A stretch of DNA of 64,000 nt. Source: Deltaproteobacteria bacterium UBA5205. GTDB taxonomy: Bacteria > Desulfobacterota > Syntrophorhabdia > Syntrophorhabdales > Syntrophorhabdaceae. A model generated the notes under the pieces. The model was given only the letters and a program-made list of their open reading frames with translations. It searched no databases and was not told the origin of the DNA. The translations under genes were made by a program, and so were the position numbers. The stretch lies in NCBI GenBank assembly GCA_002412715.1, contig DHVP01000031.1:102224-166223 (forward strand). The letters run 5' to 3'. Below are positions 34,671 through 44,313 of this stretch, piece by piece. Every line of letters starts with the position of its first letter. The stretch's first letter is position 1.

Positions 34671-35956
34671 TAAGCCTCACATTCGAGTATTGCGGCGAGA
34701 CCCATACCACCGCCGATGCACATTGACACGAGACCATACTTCAGACCGAGCCGCTTCATCTGGTAAAGTGCGGTGGTAACGAGCCGGGCGCCCGTGCAGC
34801 CGATGGGGTGACCGAGTGAGATGCCGCCGCCGAACATATTGCACTTATCCATATTGATTCCAAGCTCCCTGATACAACCGATGGACTGTGAAGCAAAGGC
34901 CTCGTTGAGCTCAATGCAGTCGATCTGATCGATCGTCATGTTGGCCTTCTTGAGGGCCTTCTTGATGGCCGGGATGGGACCTAAGCCCATGTAAGCCGGG
35001 TCAAGGCCGCCGTTGGCCCAGGAGATTACCCTGCCCATGGGTTTGATGCCGAGTTCTTTCGCCTTATCCCGCGACATCATGACCACGGCGGATGCTGCGT
35101 CGTTGAGGCCGGAGGCGTTTCCCGCAGTGACGGTGCCGCCATCTTTCTTGAAGGCCGGTGCCAGGGAAAGCATTTTTTCCAGCGTGGTGTCCATCGGTCT
35201 TTCGTCAGTATCGAAAATGATGGGGCTGCCCTTTCTCTGGGGAATGGCTACGGGAATGATCTCATCCTTGAACCAGCCCGCCTTGATGGCGGCTCTCGCT
35301 CTCTGGTGGCTCAAAAGTCCGAACTTGTCCTGTTCTTCCCTGGAGATACCGTATTTTGCCGCGATATTCTCGGCGGTGAATCCCATATGATAGCCGTAGA
35401 AGATTTCCCACACACCATCGAGGACCATAAGGTCGACGGCCTTCGTATCGAACATGCGCGCGCCCCACCTCAGTCCGGGGATCGTAAAGGGGGCCTGGCT
35501 CATATTCTCCATGCCGCCTGCTACAACCACTTCATTATCACCGACCATAATCGACTGGTTGGCGTTAATGATCGCCCTTAATCCGGATGAACATACTTTA
35601 TTAATCGTATAAGCAGCTGTTTCCTTCGGCACGCCCCCGTGAATGCTGGCCTGGCGCCCTGAGTTCTGACCGAGTCCCGCCTGAAGAACATTACCCATGA
35701 TAACTTCATCGATCACGACCTCTTTCATACTGCTGTCGTAATCATAATACTTCGCCTCTAGTTCGGTGTCCGTCTTGCCTTCGAAGATGGCAGGCGCGAA
35801 TTCCTTATCCTTGCTCTTCGACGGTCTGATCCCTGCCCTCTTGATGGCTTCCTTGATGGCGGTGCCGCCAAGTTGCACAACGGGTACGTCCTTCAATGAC
35901 TGACCGAACTGGCCGATCGCGGTTCTAGCACACGAAACAATGACTGCTTCTTTCAT
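34670..35956 (-). CDS. Acetyl-CoA C-acetyltransferase (thiolase) with an N-terminal insert
   Basis: 428 residues. Condenses or cleaves acetoacetyl-CoA. The acyl-accepting Cys122 is in NKVCSSGLRA, the catalytic His in GISLGHPIGCTGA, and the second Cys in SMCIGGGMG. The nucleophile sits about 33 residues later than in typical thiolases because of an extra charged segment at about 44-78 (KSKDKEFAPAIFEGKTDTEL onward). First gene of the operon, with GGAGACCT and a good promoter upstream. Confidence 0.95.
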   Translation of the reverse strand: MKEAVIVSCARTAIGQFGQSLKDVPVVQLGGTAIKEAIKRAGIRPSKSKDKEFAPAIFEGKTDTELEAKYYDYDSSMKEVVIDEVIMGNVLQAGLGQNSGRQASIHGGVPKETAAYTINKVCSSGLRAIINANQSIMVGDNEVVVAGGMENMSQAPFTIPGLRWGARMFDTKAVDLMVLDGVWEIFYGYHMGFTAENIAAKYGISREEQDKFGLLSHQRARAAIKAGWFKDEIIPVAIPQRKGSPIIFDTDERPMDTTLEKMLSLAPAFKKDGGTVTAGNASGLNDAASAVVMMSRDKAKELGIKPMGRVISWANGGLDPAYMGLGPIPAIKKALKKANMTIDQIDCIELNEAFASQSIGCIRELGINMDKCNMFGGGISLGHPIGCTGARLVTTALYQMKRLGLKYGLVSMCIGGGMGLAAILECEA

Positions 35957-35992
35957 ACAGGTCTCCTTTCAGTTGAAAAAAATTTCACAACG

Positions 35993-36021
35993 TTTTTACC
36001 GCAATTCAGTGTTTTTGTCAA
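35993..36021 (-). promoter_or_regulatory. Sigma-70 promoter of the thiolase operon
   Basis: The minus strand has a perfect TTGACA (36016-36021), 17 bases, then TAAAAA (35993-35998). It is about 37 bases before the thiolase ATG. An imperfect GTTGTGAAA/TTTTCAAC dyad overlaps the start region. Confidence 0.6.
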
Positions 36022-36068
36022 CGATTTTAATGGTTGTCACCACCTGCGCGGCACCTTGTCATGCCACC

Positions 36069-37229
36069 TCAGGCCAGGCGTAAAAAACGCGTCAATCCGC
36101 TCGACGCAACAACACAAATCCCGAGGAGATGGATCCCGGCGCTAAAACCGAAGAGGTCGCCCGACAGACCGAGAAGATACGGGGTGAACCCCAGCCCGCA
36201 CATAACCCCCAGGGTGGTCACAATCCCCGTGGCAAGACCCCGTTGCTCGACCGGGAATATCCGCGAAATCGCTACAAGCCCTACCGGGAAAAATCCCATT
36301 ACTATGCTGGCCTGGAAAAAAAGCGCCCAGCCTATGTGCCTCGCACCCGCGAAGGGTATGACAACCGTCAGGAGACCTGACAACAAAAGCTGGATGAACA
36401 TCGTTTTCTTCAGGCTGAAGCGGTCGATCATGAATCCGATCGCAATGGTAAGCACTGCGCCCCCTATCCGGGAAAATCCGAATATCTCGTTGGCATAACT
36501 TATGTCAAGCATCAACTCCTTGGTCAGATAGAGGGGCGTTACGAAATAAATGCCCAGGTTCGCGCCCGCGGCAAAGGTCCATATGGCCGCCATGAGCCAC
36601 AAGGAGGGAGTCCGGACGATCTCGGGCAGCTGGCTCCGTACGGACCGCGACATTTTTACCTCCCTGCAGACCATCGGAAAAACAATCGCCAGTACCACGA
36701 ACACCCCGCCCAGTACATAGAATATCCCGCGCCAGCTCACGAAGGACAGAAGAATGAGTGCGACGAAGGGCACTGCGAATATGCTCATAGAGGCTGCTGA
36801 ATCGTGTATCGCGATAACCTTGCCCCAGGACTTTTCCTCATAATAATGCGTGACCAGGGGAATGATCGCCGGCAGGTAGATGCCGCTCGTCAGTCCCAGT
36901 ACCAGGACGAGCAGGGCAAGGTGGGAAAACCGGCCGCAAAACGGAATGAAAAAGAAGATCAGTGCCGAGATCATTAAGGATGCAGTGATCGAACGCCGGT
37001 ATCCGACATATCCCGAGAACATTCCCGACAGGAAAAGGGAGACGCTGTACCCTGCCGAGTTGTAGAAGAAGAGGCTGGCGGCCTTTGCGTGGGAAACGGT
37101 GAAGTCATCCTCGATGAGGGGAAGGATGGGCGAAAAAATAGTCCTGACGCTGAAATTCATAAACCAGATGAACCACAAAAAGGCGAGCAGAAAGAGTGCC
37201 TTCCCTGTAAGTGACTGATATCGCCCCAC
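36069..37229 (-). CDS. Major facilitator superfamily transporter
   Basis: 386 residues with twelve hydrophobic helices. The first half holds GYVGYRRSITASL and the second half MIDRFSLKKTMF, the loop 2-3 type motifs of MFS carriers. Start is GTG. Substrate unknown; organic acid transport would fit the neighbouring thiolase operon, but the sequence does not show it. Confidence 0.9.
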   Translation of the reverse strand: MGRYQSLTGKALFLLAFLWFIWFMNFSVRTIFSPILPLIEDDFTVSHAKAASLFFYNSAGYSVSLFLSGMFSGYVGYRRSITASLMISALIFFFIPFCGRFSHLALLVLVLGLTSGIYLPAIIPLVTHYYEEKSWGKVIAIHDSAASMSIFAVPFVALILLSFVSWRGIFYVLGGVFVVLAIVFPMVCREVKMSRSVRSQLPEIVRTPSLWLMAAIWTFAAGANLGIYFVTPLYLTKELMLDISYANEIFGFSRIGGAVLTIAIGFMIDRFSLKKTMFIQLLLSGLLTVVIPFAGARHIGWALFFQASIVMGFFPVGLVAISRIFPVEQRGLATGIVTTLGVMCGLGFTPYLLGLSGDLFGFSAGIHLLGICVVASSGLTRFLRLA

Positions 37230-37351
37230 CGATTCACTTTACGAGCATCCCCTTAAAAAATCAATGAAATCTTGAGTTGGCCGGAAGGAATGTGTTAACA
37301 TACACCGATCTTCAATCAATACAAATCCCTTTGCGAAAGGATGCAGCGCAC

Positions 37352-38458
37352 ATGAACATCCCCCCGATCAACCTGAAGGCACAGTTCAAGGGTGTCAAAA
37401 AGGACATATTGAAGGGCATACGGGAAATACTTGATGAGCAGAAACTGATCCTCGGTCAGTACTGCCTGAAGCTGGAAGAGCAGGTAGCCTCCATGACCGG
37501 AGCAGCTCAAACGATCTCCTGCGCCAACGGTACGGATGCGCTGATCCTCTCCCTCATGGCATTGGGAATCGGCAATGGGGACGAGGTGGTCACCACGCCC
37601 TACACCTTCTTTTCGACCGCCAGCTCCGTGGCTCTTACAGGAGCCCGGCCCGTCTTCGTCGATGTACAGGAAAGCGATATGAACATCGATCCGGGGCTGA
37701 TAGAGAAATCCATCACCCCGAAGACAAAGGCCATCCTCGTAGTGCACCTCTTCGGGAAGATCTGTGATATGAAAAGGATATCTGCCATCGCCGAAAAACA
37801 TAAGATCCCCGTGATAGAAGACATGGCGCAGGCGCTCGGCGCAAAGAGGGGCGGCATCGGGGCGGGCACGCTCGGGGATATCGCAGCCACCAGTTTTTAT
37901 CCCACCAAAAATCTCGGCGGTATCGGAGAAGGCGGGATGGTGCTCACGAGGCGTGCGGATCTGGGTGAGAAGGTCCGTAAGCTCCGGGTGCACGGGATGG
38001 GAGAGAAACCATACATACACGAGATGATCGGATTCAACAGCCGGTTGGATGAGATCAAAGCCCTGGCGCTCTGTATCAAGTTCACCAGGCTCGCCTCATG
38101 GAACAAGACGCGTCTCGAAACCGCCGGATACTACAACATGCATCTTCGAGACCTTCCTATTACTCTTCCCATCATTGACGATGAAACCTCGCACATCTTC
38201 CATCATTATGTAATTCGCACCGACAGGCGCGATGCCCTCCAGCTTCACCTCAGGGAAAAGGGGATCATCACAGGGATTTATTACCCGCTGCCCCTTCACT
38301 TGCAGCCATGTTTCTCATACCTCGGCAACAAAGATGGTGCTTTCCCTGTAGCGGAAAGCGCGGCAAAAACAAGTCTGGCCATTCCCGTCTTCCCGGAACT
38401 GAGGAGGAGCGAAAAAGACTATATAATTAAGAGCATACTATCGTTTTTTAAAGCATAA
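37352..38458 (+). CDS. DegT/DnrJ/EryC1/StrS-type sugar aminotransferase
   Basis: 368 residues. A PLP enzyme that aminates keto-sugars of nucleotide-activated sugars. It opens INLKAQFKGVKKDI and has GTDALILSLMALGIG, TPYTFFSTASS and VIEDMAQALGA. The PLP Lys is in SFYPTKNLGGIGEGG, where the usual GDGG is GEGG. The ATG at 37352 matches the family start, with AAAGG about 12 bases upstream. It stands alone and faces away from the MFS gene, so the pathway (LPS or glycan) is not shown by context. Confidence 0.92.
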   Translation: MNIPPINLKAQFKGVKKDILKGIREILDEQKLILGQYCLKLEEQVASMTGAAQTISCANGTDALILSLMALGIGNGDEVVTTPYTFFSTASSVALTGARPVFVDVQESDMNIDPGLIEKSITPKTKAILVVHLFGKICDMKRISAIAEKHKIPVIEDMAQALGAKRGGIGAGTLGDIAATSFYPTKNLGGIGEGGMVLTRRADLGEKVRKLRVHGMGEKPYIHEMIGFNSRLDEIKALALCIKFTRLASWNKTRLETAGYYNMHLRDLPITLPIIDDETSHIFHHYVIRTDRRDALQLHLREKGIITGIYYPLPLHLQPCFSYLGNKDGAFPVAESAAKTSLAIPVFPELRRSEKDYIIKSILSFFKA

Positions 38459-38609
38459 CATTAAGTAACGATCAGGACTAGCGCGACGCTTTTCCTTTAC
38501 CGTTACGTGTTGACGGTTCCCGGTACAGACCTCCCCATAGAGAACTTCGCACGCGACCCTGAGCTGGATTGCCCGAACCAGACCCGTTAGACCCGGAACG
38601 GAACGCTTT

Positions 38610-38780
38610 CTAGTCGGGCTCTTCTTCCGACTCCTTCTTCGGCGTGGACCCCCGAGAACTCATTGAATGGCCTCTTGACGAGGCGCGACCCATCGCCTTA
38701 TGCGAAGTCTTGCCCCCTTTCGATCCTCGTGCCGTCATCATTTCTTTGCTCCTCTGTGTTTTCTTTGCCAGCCTTGCCAT
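38610..38780 (-). CDS. Small basic Ser/Lys/Gly-rich protein, unknown
   Basis: A 56-residue frame with AAGGGGGA five bases before its ATG. The N-terminal half is basic (MARLAKKTQRSKE, RGSKGGKTSHKAMGR) and the tail is acidic (KKESEEEPD). The composition is typical of small nucleic-acid-binding or stress-resistance proteins and is unlikely by chance with a good ribosome site. It is the only gene-like frame in the 675-bp gap between the aminotransferase and the M16 peptidase. Confidence 0.5.
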   Translation of the reverse strand: MARLAKKTQRSKEMMTARGSKGGKTSHKAMGRASSRGHSMSSRGSTPKKESEEEPD

Positions 38781-39133
38781 GTGATCCCCCTTCGCCCTTA
38801 TGGCTTTTCTGTCGTAATCCCTTCAGATAGGCAAAAAATATGCCAGCAGGATTATCGAGACCCCGTAAAGCGAAAGGAGAGTAATGCTGGAAGGTTAGCC
38901 ATCGTCGCCTTTCGCCCCGCCCGTTCCCGGGACAAGACAATGTCTTGCGCCGCAAGAATCGTCTCGCGGACCAAGACCTGATCGGTCATTAATTAATAAA
39001 AGAGGAAAAAGAACACATCTTAATGCGTGCGACGGCTCCTCGACTTCTTCGGATATTCGAAGAGAATGGGGATAGCCGGTTCTTTCGTAGATTCGCGACC
39101 TCTTCTTTGAGGCCGGTGGGATCGGGTCTTCTG
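38781..39133. other. Intergenic stretch without recognised gene
   Basis: I see no convincing gene, RNA or terminator here. On the minus strand the frame of the M16 peptidase stays open for 37 codons after its stop, giving a basic peptide without a start codon. An AT-rich patch with ATTAATTAAT lies at about 38988-38998. Confidence 0.5.
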
Positions 39134-41740
39134 TTACTTGCCTTCTCGTTCGCTTTTTCCGGTAACCTTGCCTACAAGGATCTGAACCATGGAATCGAGG
39201 TAAAGGTATTTTCCCGCTACCCTGTCAACATCCTTCTTTGTCACCTTCTCAATTGCGGAGGGCCAGGTTTTGAACATGTCAGGCTCTAACCCGTAAAGAG
39301 TGTCAAAGCACATTGTCGATGTGATGGCGCCATTCGACTGCATCCTTATATAATGGTTTCCGATGAGATACGCTTTACCGTCCTCGATTTCCTTTTCCGA
39401 GAAACCCTTTTCGCGGATCTTCTCGATCTCCTCACGGGCTATGCGGATGACGTCTTTCACGAAGGCCTCACTCGTGCCTATATAGATGCCCGTCGCACCC
39501 GTTTCATAGGCCATCTGGTTGAAGAATGTGACCGCATAGGCATACGGGTTCTCTTCCCGGAGCACTCTATGTATCCTCCCGCCCATACCGCTCAGAACGG
39601 CATCGAGAACTTCGACAGCGAACCTGTCCTTGTCTATGAGCCCTGGTCCTGTAAAACCGAAGACTATGTGAGTTTGCTGGATATTCTTTTCGACGGCCAC
39701 ATCCTGTCTTGAGGGCTTAACATACATCTTTTGAAGCTCGGTCTTCTGGCCTTTCCACCCCCCGAAGAGTTCATCCACGAAAGCGAAGACCTGCTTTTCA
39801 TCGATATCGCCGGAAAAGGCAAGCACCGCTCCCTGCGGTGTGACATAACGCCGGTATATGCCCGAGGCATCCTCAAGCGAAAGGGCCTCGACATCTTTTT
39901 CGCTGCCCAGGGGGTCGCGGCTGTAAGGGTGATTTGCGAAAAGTGTCTCATTGAACCGCAGGAAGGTGAAGCTTACGGGGTCGTCATCTCTCTGGCGGAT
40001 TTCCGAGAGGACCTCCCGCTTCACCCTTGAGAGTTCTTCCTGCGTCATGGAGGTTTCCATGATGACTTCCCTGAGAAGCTCAAGGACCGCCTTCATGTCC
40101 TTGCTCATAAACTTGCCCGACAGACCGAAAAGATTTCTGCCATTGAAAGGAGTCAGCGTTCCTGCCAGCAGGTCCACTTCTCTTGCTATCTGCGAAGAGC
40201 TTTTCTTTTTCGTACCCTTCAGCAGCATCCTTGCCATAACATTGAATTCACCGTTCTTGCCGGACCGTTCAGACTTAAGCCCACCGATAAAACCCACTCT
40301 GAAGGAAAAGGTGGGCGAGGAGACATTCTTGTTGACCAGGCATTTGAGCCCATTTTCCAGAGTCTTCCTGTAAGGATTGGAGGTGTGCTTCGGCCCCATG
40401 GTAACGGTACGCCGGTTCTTTGTCACCAGGTATTTCGCGGCCATTTTCTTCACATCGCCGGCCGCAACGGCGTCGACGGCCGTCAGGTACTTTTGTATAA
40501 AGTGAGGATCTCCCGTCATCGTCGCCGAGTCGCCGATCTGACGTGCCCTCCCCTGTGCGGTCTCTGCATCGTATACATAGTAGGCCCTCAGCATGTTCTT
40601 TGCCTTGGTAAGCTCCCAATCCTTTATGCCTTCCTTCTCTATGCGGGCGATCTCCGCATCTATCCCGGCGAGAACCCGCTGTGTGTCGTTGCCGGAATAA
40701 TTGGCATATATGACAAAGAGTCCTTCCTCTTTCGGCGTGAATACGTATGTCGAAACCCCGTTTACAATGGCTTTCTCCTTTTTCAGGACCTCTTGGAGCC
40801 GTGAACTTTCGCCGTCACCCAGGATAACGCCGAGAATATCGATCGCCGGAACATCGGGATTCAATCTCCGGGGAATCCCATAGGCAAGGGCCACATAATT
40901 CTCCCTGAGATCTCTCTCGAGGACCTTCCCGGTCTGTCCGTTCACTGTGGTCTTTGAAATATGCCGTTCGGGGGGTTTTTCGCCCTTTGTTTTCTCTGGG
41001 AAATATGCCGCCACGAGTTTGTGTGCCTGAGCGGCGTCAAAATCTCCTGTTATCACGACAGTCTGGTTCGAAGGAATGTAATGGGAACGAAAATAGTCGA
41101 CGATGTCTTTTCTTGTGAGCTTTTCAACGGTTTCACTGAAACCGATAACCGGCTTCCCATAAGCCTCGCCGTGATAGCTAAGCGAGAACAGTTCCTTGAA
41201 GAGTTTACGCTGGGGATCATCTTCTCCCATTTTGATCTCTTCGAGAACGACCTTGCGCTCCTTTGCGATCTCCTCTTCAGGGAAGGCGGGGTTTTTGACG
41301 GACTCCACGAGGAGTTCGAATCCCTCGCGAAATACCCTCGAAGGCACAATGATGTGATAGACGGTATTATCGAAGGATGTGAAGGCATTGATGCTGCCCC
41401 CCATCGCTTCGATCCTGGAGGCCAGGACGTTGCCTTTCAGCTTTTCCGTCCCTTTGAATATAAGGTGCTCGATAAAATGGGTCACGCCGGCCACCCGGTC
41501 GTCTTCATCTTTACTGCCCACATTGACCCACACCTGGATTGCCACCACACCGGTGTTCCTGCGCTGCTCGAGAATATAATCGAGGCCGTTCTTAAGGGAG
41601 TAAACCTCCATCGCTGCCATCCTTCCTGGAAATGCGAGCATCACTATAAAGAACAAGGACAGAACAAAAGACGACAGGAAGATGAAAGGCCCCCGGGAGG
41701 GCCTTTCATCCTGCCTGAAACGTTTAAACCTGAAGACCAT
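39134..41740 (-). CDS. Exported double-domain M16 zinc peptidase
   Basis: 868 residues with an N-terminal signal or anchor segment (about 18-40). The first M16 domain has the inverted zinc motif HFIEHLIFKGTEKLKG with the distal Glu in VVLEEIKMGEDDP. The second M16 half aligns at MARMLLKGTKKKSSSQIA but lacks the metal His-Glu-His set, as in the structural halves of this family. It would degrade peptides in the periplasm. The start is uncertain: the ATG at 41740 has no ribosome site and a strong hairpin covers the first codons. Confidence 0.92.
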   Translation of the reverse strand: MVFRFKRFRQDERPSRGPFIFLSSFVLSLFFIVMLAFPGRMAAMEVYSLKNGLDYILEQRRNTGVVAIQVWVNVGSKDEDDRVAGVTHFIEHLIFKGTEKLKGNVLASRIEAMGGSINAFTSFDNTVYHIIVPSRVFREGFELLVESVKNPAFPEEEIAKERKVVLEEIKMGEDDPQRKLFKELFSLSYHGEAYGKPVIGFSETVEKLTRKDIVDYFRSHYIPSNQTVVITGDFDAAQAHKLVAAYFPEKTKGEKPPERHISKTTVNGQTGKVLERDLRENYVALAYGIPRRLNPDVPAIDILGVILGDGESSRLQEVLKKEKAIVNGVSTYVFTPKEEGLFVIYANYSGNDTQRVLAGIDAEIARIEKEGIKDWELTKAKNMLRAYYVYDAETAQGRARQIGDSATMTGDPHFIQKYLTAVDAVAAGDVKKMAAKYLVTKNRRTVTMGPKHTSNPYRKTLENGLKCLVNKNVSSPTFSFRVGFIGGLKSERSGKNGEFNVMARMLLKGTKKKSSSQIAREVDLLAGTLTPFNGRNLFGLSGKFMSKDMKAVLELLREVIMETSMTQEELSRVKREVLSEIRQRDDDPVSFTFLRFNETLFANHPYSRDPLGSEKDVEALSLEDASGIYRRYVTPQGAVLAFSGDIDEKQVFAFVDELFGGWKGQKTELQKMYVKPSRQDVAVEKNIQQTHIVFGFTGPGLIDKDRFAVEVLDAVLSGMGGRIHRVLREENPYAYAVTFFNQMAYETGATGIYIGTSEAFVKDVIRIAREEIEKIREKGFSEKEIEDGKAYLIGNHYIRMQSNGAITSTMCFDTLYGLEPDMFKTWPSAIEKVTKKDVDRVAGKYLYLDSMVQILVGKVTGKSEREGK
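41681..41710. repeat. Perfect 12-bp inverted repeat at the start of the M16 gene
   Basis: GATGAAAGGCCC and GGGCCTTTCATC flank a six-base loop, 40-60 bases past the iorB stop. It lies inside the first codons of the M16 gene. It could be a terminator or processing hairpin for the iorAB transcript, or a translational damper for the peptidase. The T-run after it is poor. Confidence 0.55.
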
Positions 41741-41748
41741 GTGGTTGA

Positions 41749-42342
41749 TTACAGGGCCTGTCTTCCTGCCTGAAATGCCTTGACATTGAGATCATGGAGC
41801 TTCGGTGCGAGGAGCTTCTTGATCGCATCGATGAAATATGCTTCTTTGATCTTCGGGAAGAAATTGGAGAACGCGCCGACGAGGACAACGTTCTGCGCTT
41901 GAAGATTGCCCAGTTCTTTCGCGATCCCCAAACCGTCTACTACATGCACGTTTTCTTTGAAGTATTTTTTAAATGCTGTATCCACACCCTTCGGGTAGTC
42001 CATCTGGCCGAGGCTTACCGACGGGGGGAGGATTTCCTGGGTATTGATGACGATCCTGCCGTCCGGTTTCACCCAGTTGATATAGCGAAGGGCTTCGAGG
42101 AGCTCAAAAGAAAGAAGATAGTCGACATCGCCGTATTTGATGATCGGCGAATAGACTTTCTTGCCAAAGCGGAAATGGGTTGTAACGTCGCCGCCCCTCT
42201 GGGCCATGCCGTGTACTTCCGCTTTCTTGACATCATATCCGGCCCTTATGAAGACCTCGCCGAGTATGTTGCTCGCAAGGATGGCACCCTGCCCGCCTAC
42301 ACCGGAAAGAAATATGTTTGTGGTTTTCTCATCTTTTTTCAT
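41749..42342 (-). CDS. iorB: Indolepyruvate:ferredoxin oxidoreductase, beta subunit
   Basis: 197 residues of the gamma-type 2-oxoacid:ferredoxin oxidoreductase fold: NIFLSGVGGQGAILASNILG and EVHGMAQRGGDVTTHFRFG. It acts with IorA to oxidise aryl-pyruvates to aryl-acetyl-CoA, reducing ferredoxin. The ATG at 42342 is set by GAGGAGG; it begins 12 bp after the iorA stop. Confidence 0.95.
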   Translation of the reverse strand: MKKDEKTTNIFLSGVGGQGAILASNILGEVFIRAGYDVKKAEVHGMAQRGGDVTTHFRFGKKVYSPIIKYGDVDYLLSFELLEALRYINWVKPDGRIVINTQEILPPSVSLGQMDYPKGVDTAFKKYFKENVHVVDGLGIAKELGNLQAQNVVLVGAFSNFFPKIKEAYFIDAIKKLLAPKLHDLNVKAFQAGRQAL

Positions 42343-42353
42343 ATTCTGCCTCC

Positions 42354-44162
42354 TCACTTCTTAGCCGGTTCTATGGCGTCGAATTTACATACCTGTACAC
42401 ATACCTCGCATCCAACACACTGATCGGGGTTGATATAGACCGTTCCTTTTCTCTTCTGTCCGTCTTTCGTCTGACCTGCACCTTCCCTCCAGCTAATGGC
42501 GGGGCAGTTGATCTCGAGACACATCTTGCAACCGCGGCACTTATCCATATTGATCGCAAAAAGAGGAGTTTTGAACTTTTCCAGAGGTTTCGCCCTGCGA
42601 AGAAGCATGCAGGGGCTGTCCTTACAGAGAATAAGTGATGCCTCATCCCTGTTGAGCTCTTCCTTGACTATCTCCATCGTTTCTTTGATGTTGTAAGGAT
42701 CGATGTAGCGAATATTCTTGATTCCCACAGCCTTGCCTATTTCGGCGTAGTCAACCTGGTTCGCCTGTTCACCGCGGACGGTAAAGCCGGTTCCTGCATG
42801 TTCCTGGTGACCGGTCATACCGGTGATCCTGTTGTCGAGGACGATTGTTGTGGAACTGCCTTTATTGTAGCCAGCGTTCATGAGCGGTGCGATCCCGGAG
42901 TGGAGAAATGTGGAGTCGCCAAGGACGGCGACCATCTTTCCGAGGGCTTCCTTGCCCATTGCCTTCATGGCGCCATGCAACATGCCGCCGCCTGCACCCA
43001 TACAGATCGTCGTATGGAGGGCTGAAATCGGCGGAGCAACTGCCAGAGTATAACAGCCGATGTCGCCGAATACGAAGGCGCCCAGTTTCTTGAGGGCATA
43101 GAAAAGGGGTCTGTGAGAGCAACCGGCACAAAGGTTCGGCGGTCTCCTCGGAAGATCTTCCGGTTTTACCTTGATCTTGGGTGCCTTGTAGGCCTTGCCC
43201 TTTATGGCCTGCTCGACAATTTCAGGTGACAGCTCGAACATATTGGGAATGATATCCTTGCCGTGGAAAACCTTGTAACCCATCGCCCTGATCTCTGTTT
43301 CAAAGAACGGGTCGAGTTCTTCGATGATCATGACCTTCTTCACCTGCTTGAAGAAATCGGCGATCATCTTTTTCGGAAGCGGCCAAACCATACCGAGCTT
43401 CAGGAAGGAGTATTCAGGAAAGACTTCCTTTGCGTACATGTATGCGGCACCGCTGGCGATGATGCCTACGCTCTTGCTGTTTATCTCCATCTTGTTCAGT
43501 TTGGTCTTGTCAGCGAATGCCTCCAGCTTCCGCATCCGTTCTTCGATAATCTTTCTTCTCGGCCGAACGTTGGCAGGCACCATGACATACTTAGTTGCCT
43601 CTTTCGGATCGAGGCCCATGGGCATTTTCGACTCGACTCTCTTGCCTGTCTGCACCAGTGAATCAGCGTGGGCAATTCTTGTTACCGTTCTCAGGAGAAC
43701 CGGGGTGTCGAACTTCTCACTGATGTCGAAGGAGGCTTTGGCGAATTCGTAGCATTCCTGTGCGTCGCCGGGTTCCAGCATCGGGACCTTTCCGAAACGG
43801 GCCCAGTTCCGGCTGTCCTGCTCGTTTTGGGAACTATGGACGTTCGGGTCGTCGGCTACGACGATCATGAGACCACCCTTGATACCCGTGTAGGCAAGGG
43901 TCATCAGGGCATCGGAAGCCACGTTCATACCGACGTGCTTCATGGATGCCATCGCTCTTGCGCCGGCAATCGCGGCACCGCTCGCCACCTGGAGCGCCAC
44001 CATTTCATTTGGTGACCATTCAGCGTAGATCTCCGGGTAATTGTCGGCAACGTCTTTGAGAATTTCACTACTTGGTGTTCCGGGATATGCAGCCGCGACT
44101 TTCACACCAGCTTCCCAGGCACCTCTTGCAATTGCTGCGTTTCCTTGCATTATTTCTTTCAT
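42354..44162 (-). CDS. iorA: Indolepyruvate:ferredoxin oxidoreductase, alpha subunit
   Basis: 602 residues. The N-terminal pyrimidine-binding domain starts GNAAIARGAWEAGVKVAAAY. A TPP-binding domain carries LCAGCSHRPLFYAL and VLGDSTFLHSGI. The C-terminal ferredoxin has CRGCKMCLEINCPA and CVGCEVCVQVCKFDAI for two [4Fe-4S] clusters. GGGGGT precedes the ATG. Upstream lies a 150-bp AT-rich leader with TTGACA and a small AGAAT/ATTCT dyad on the minus strand. Role: aromatic amino acid fermentation or, in reverse, synthesis. Confidence 0.96.
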   Translation of the reverse strand: MKEIMQGNAAIARGAWEAGVKVAAAYPGTPSSEILKDVADNYPEIYAEWSPNEMVALQVASGAAIAGARAMASMKHVGMNVASDALMTLAYTGIKGGLMIVVADDPNVHSSQNEQDSRNWARFGKVPMLEPGDAQECYEFAKASFDISEKFDTPVLLRTVTRIAHADSLVQTGKRVESKMPMGLDPKEATKYVMVPANVRPRRKIIEERMRKLEAFADKTKLNKMEINSKSVGIIASGAAYMYAKEVFPEYSFLKLGMVWPLPKKMIADFFKQVKKVMIIEELDPFFETEIRAMGYKVFHGKDIIPNMFELSPEIVEQAIKGKAYKAPKIKVKPEDLPRRPPNLCAGCSHRPLFYALKKLGAFVFGDIGCYTLAVAPPISALHTTICMGAGGGMLHGAMKAMGKEALGKMVAVLGDSTFLHSGIAPLMNAGYNKGSSTTIVLDNRITGMTGHQEHAGTGFTVRGEQANQVDYAEIGKAVGIKNIRYIDPYNIKETMEIVKEELNRDEASLILCKDSPCMLLRRAKPLEKFKTPLFAINMDKCRGCKMCLEINCPAISWREGAGQTKDGQKRKGTVYINPDQCVGCEVCVQVCKFDAIEPAKK

Positions 44163-44313
44163 ACTACCCCCATAATGGCGTATCGCCTGGATTTTGAGTG
44201 ATTAATTACTTCACCTCCTTCAAGATAACGATTTTTCTATATTTTTTTTAGACTTGTTAATAAATTCACGTATTATTTTCAACAGAATAACAATTCTTTG
44301 TCAAGAAATATCG

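Noticed and set aside
37280..37310. TGTTAACA palindrome between the MFS and aminotransferase genes
   Set aside because: An 8-bp palindrome in AT-rich intergenic DNA is weak evidence and no partner site was seen.
38698..38955. 85-codon minus-strand frame overlapping the small basic protein
   Set aside because: It is out of frame with the 56-residue reading that has the ribosome site, and shows no protein-like pattern.
39020..39133. 37 sense codons in frame after the M16 peptidase stop, on the minus strand (basic peptide ending in Tyr-Pro-Lys-Lys)
   Set aside because: No start codon or ribosome site; read-through of TAA is not supported by anything in the sequence.
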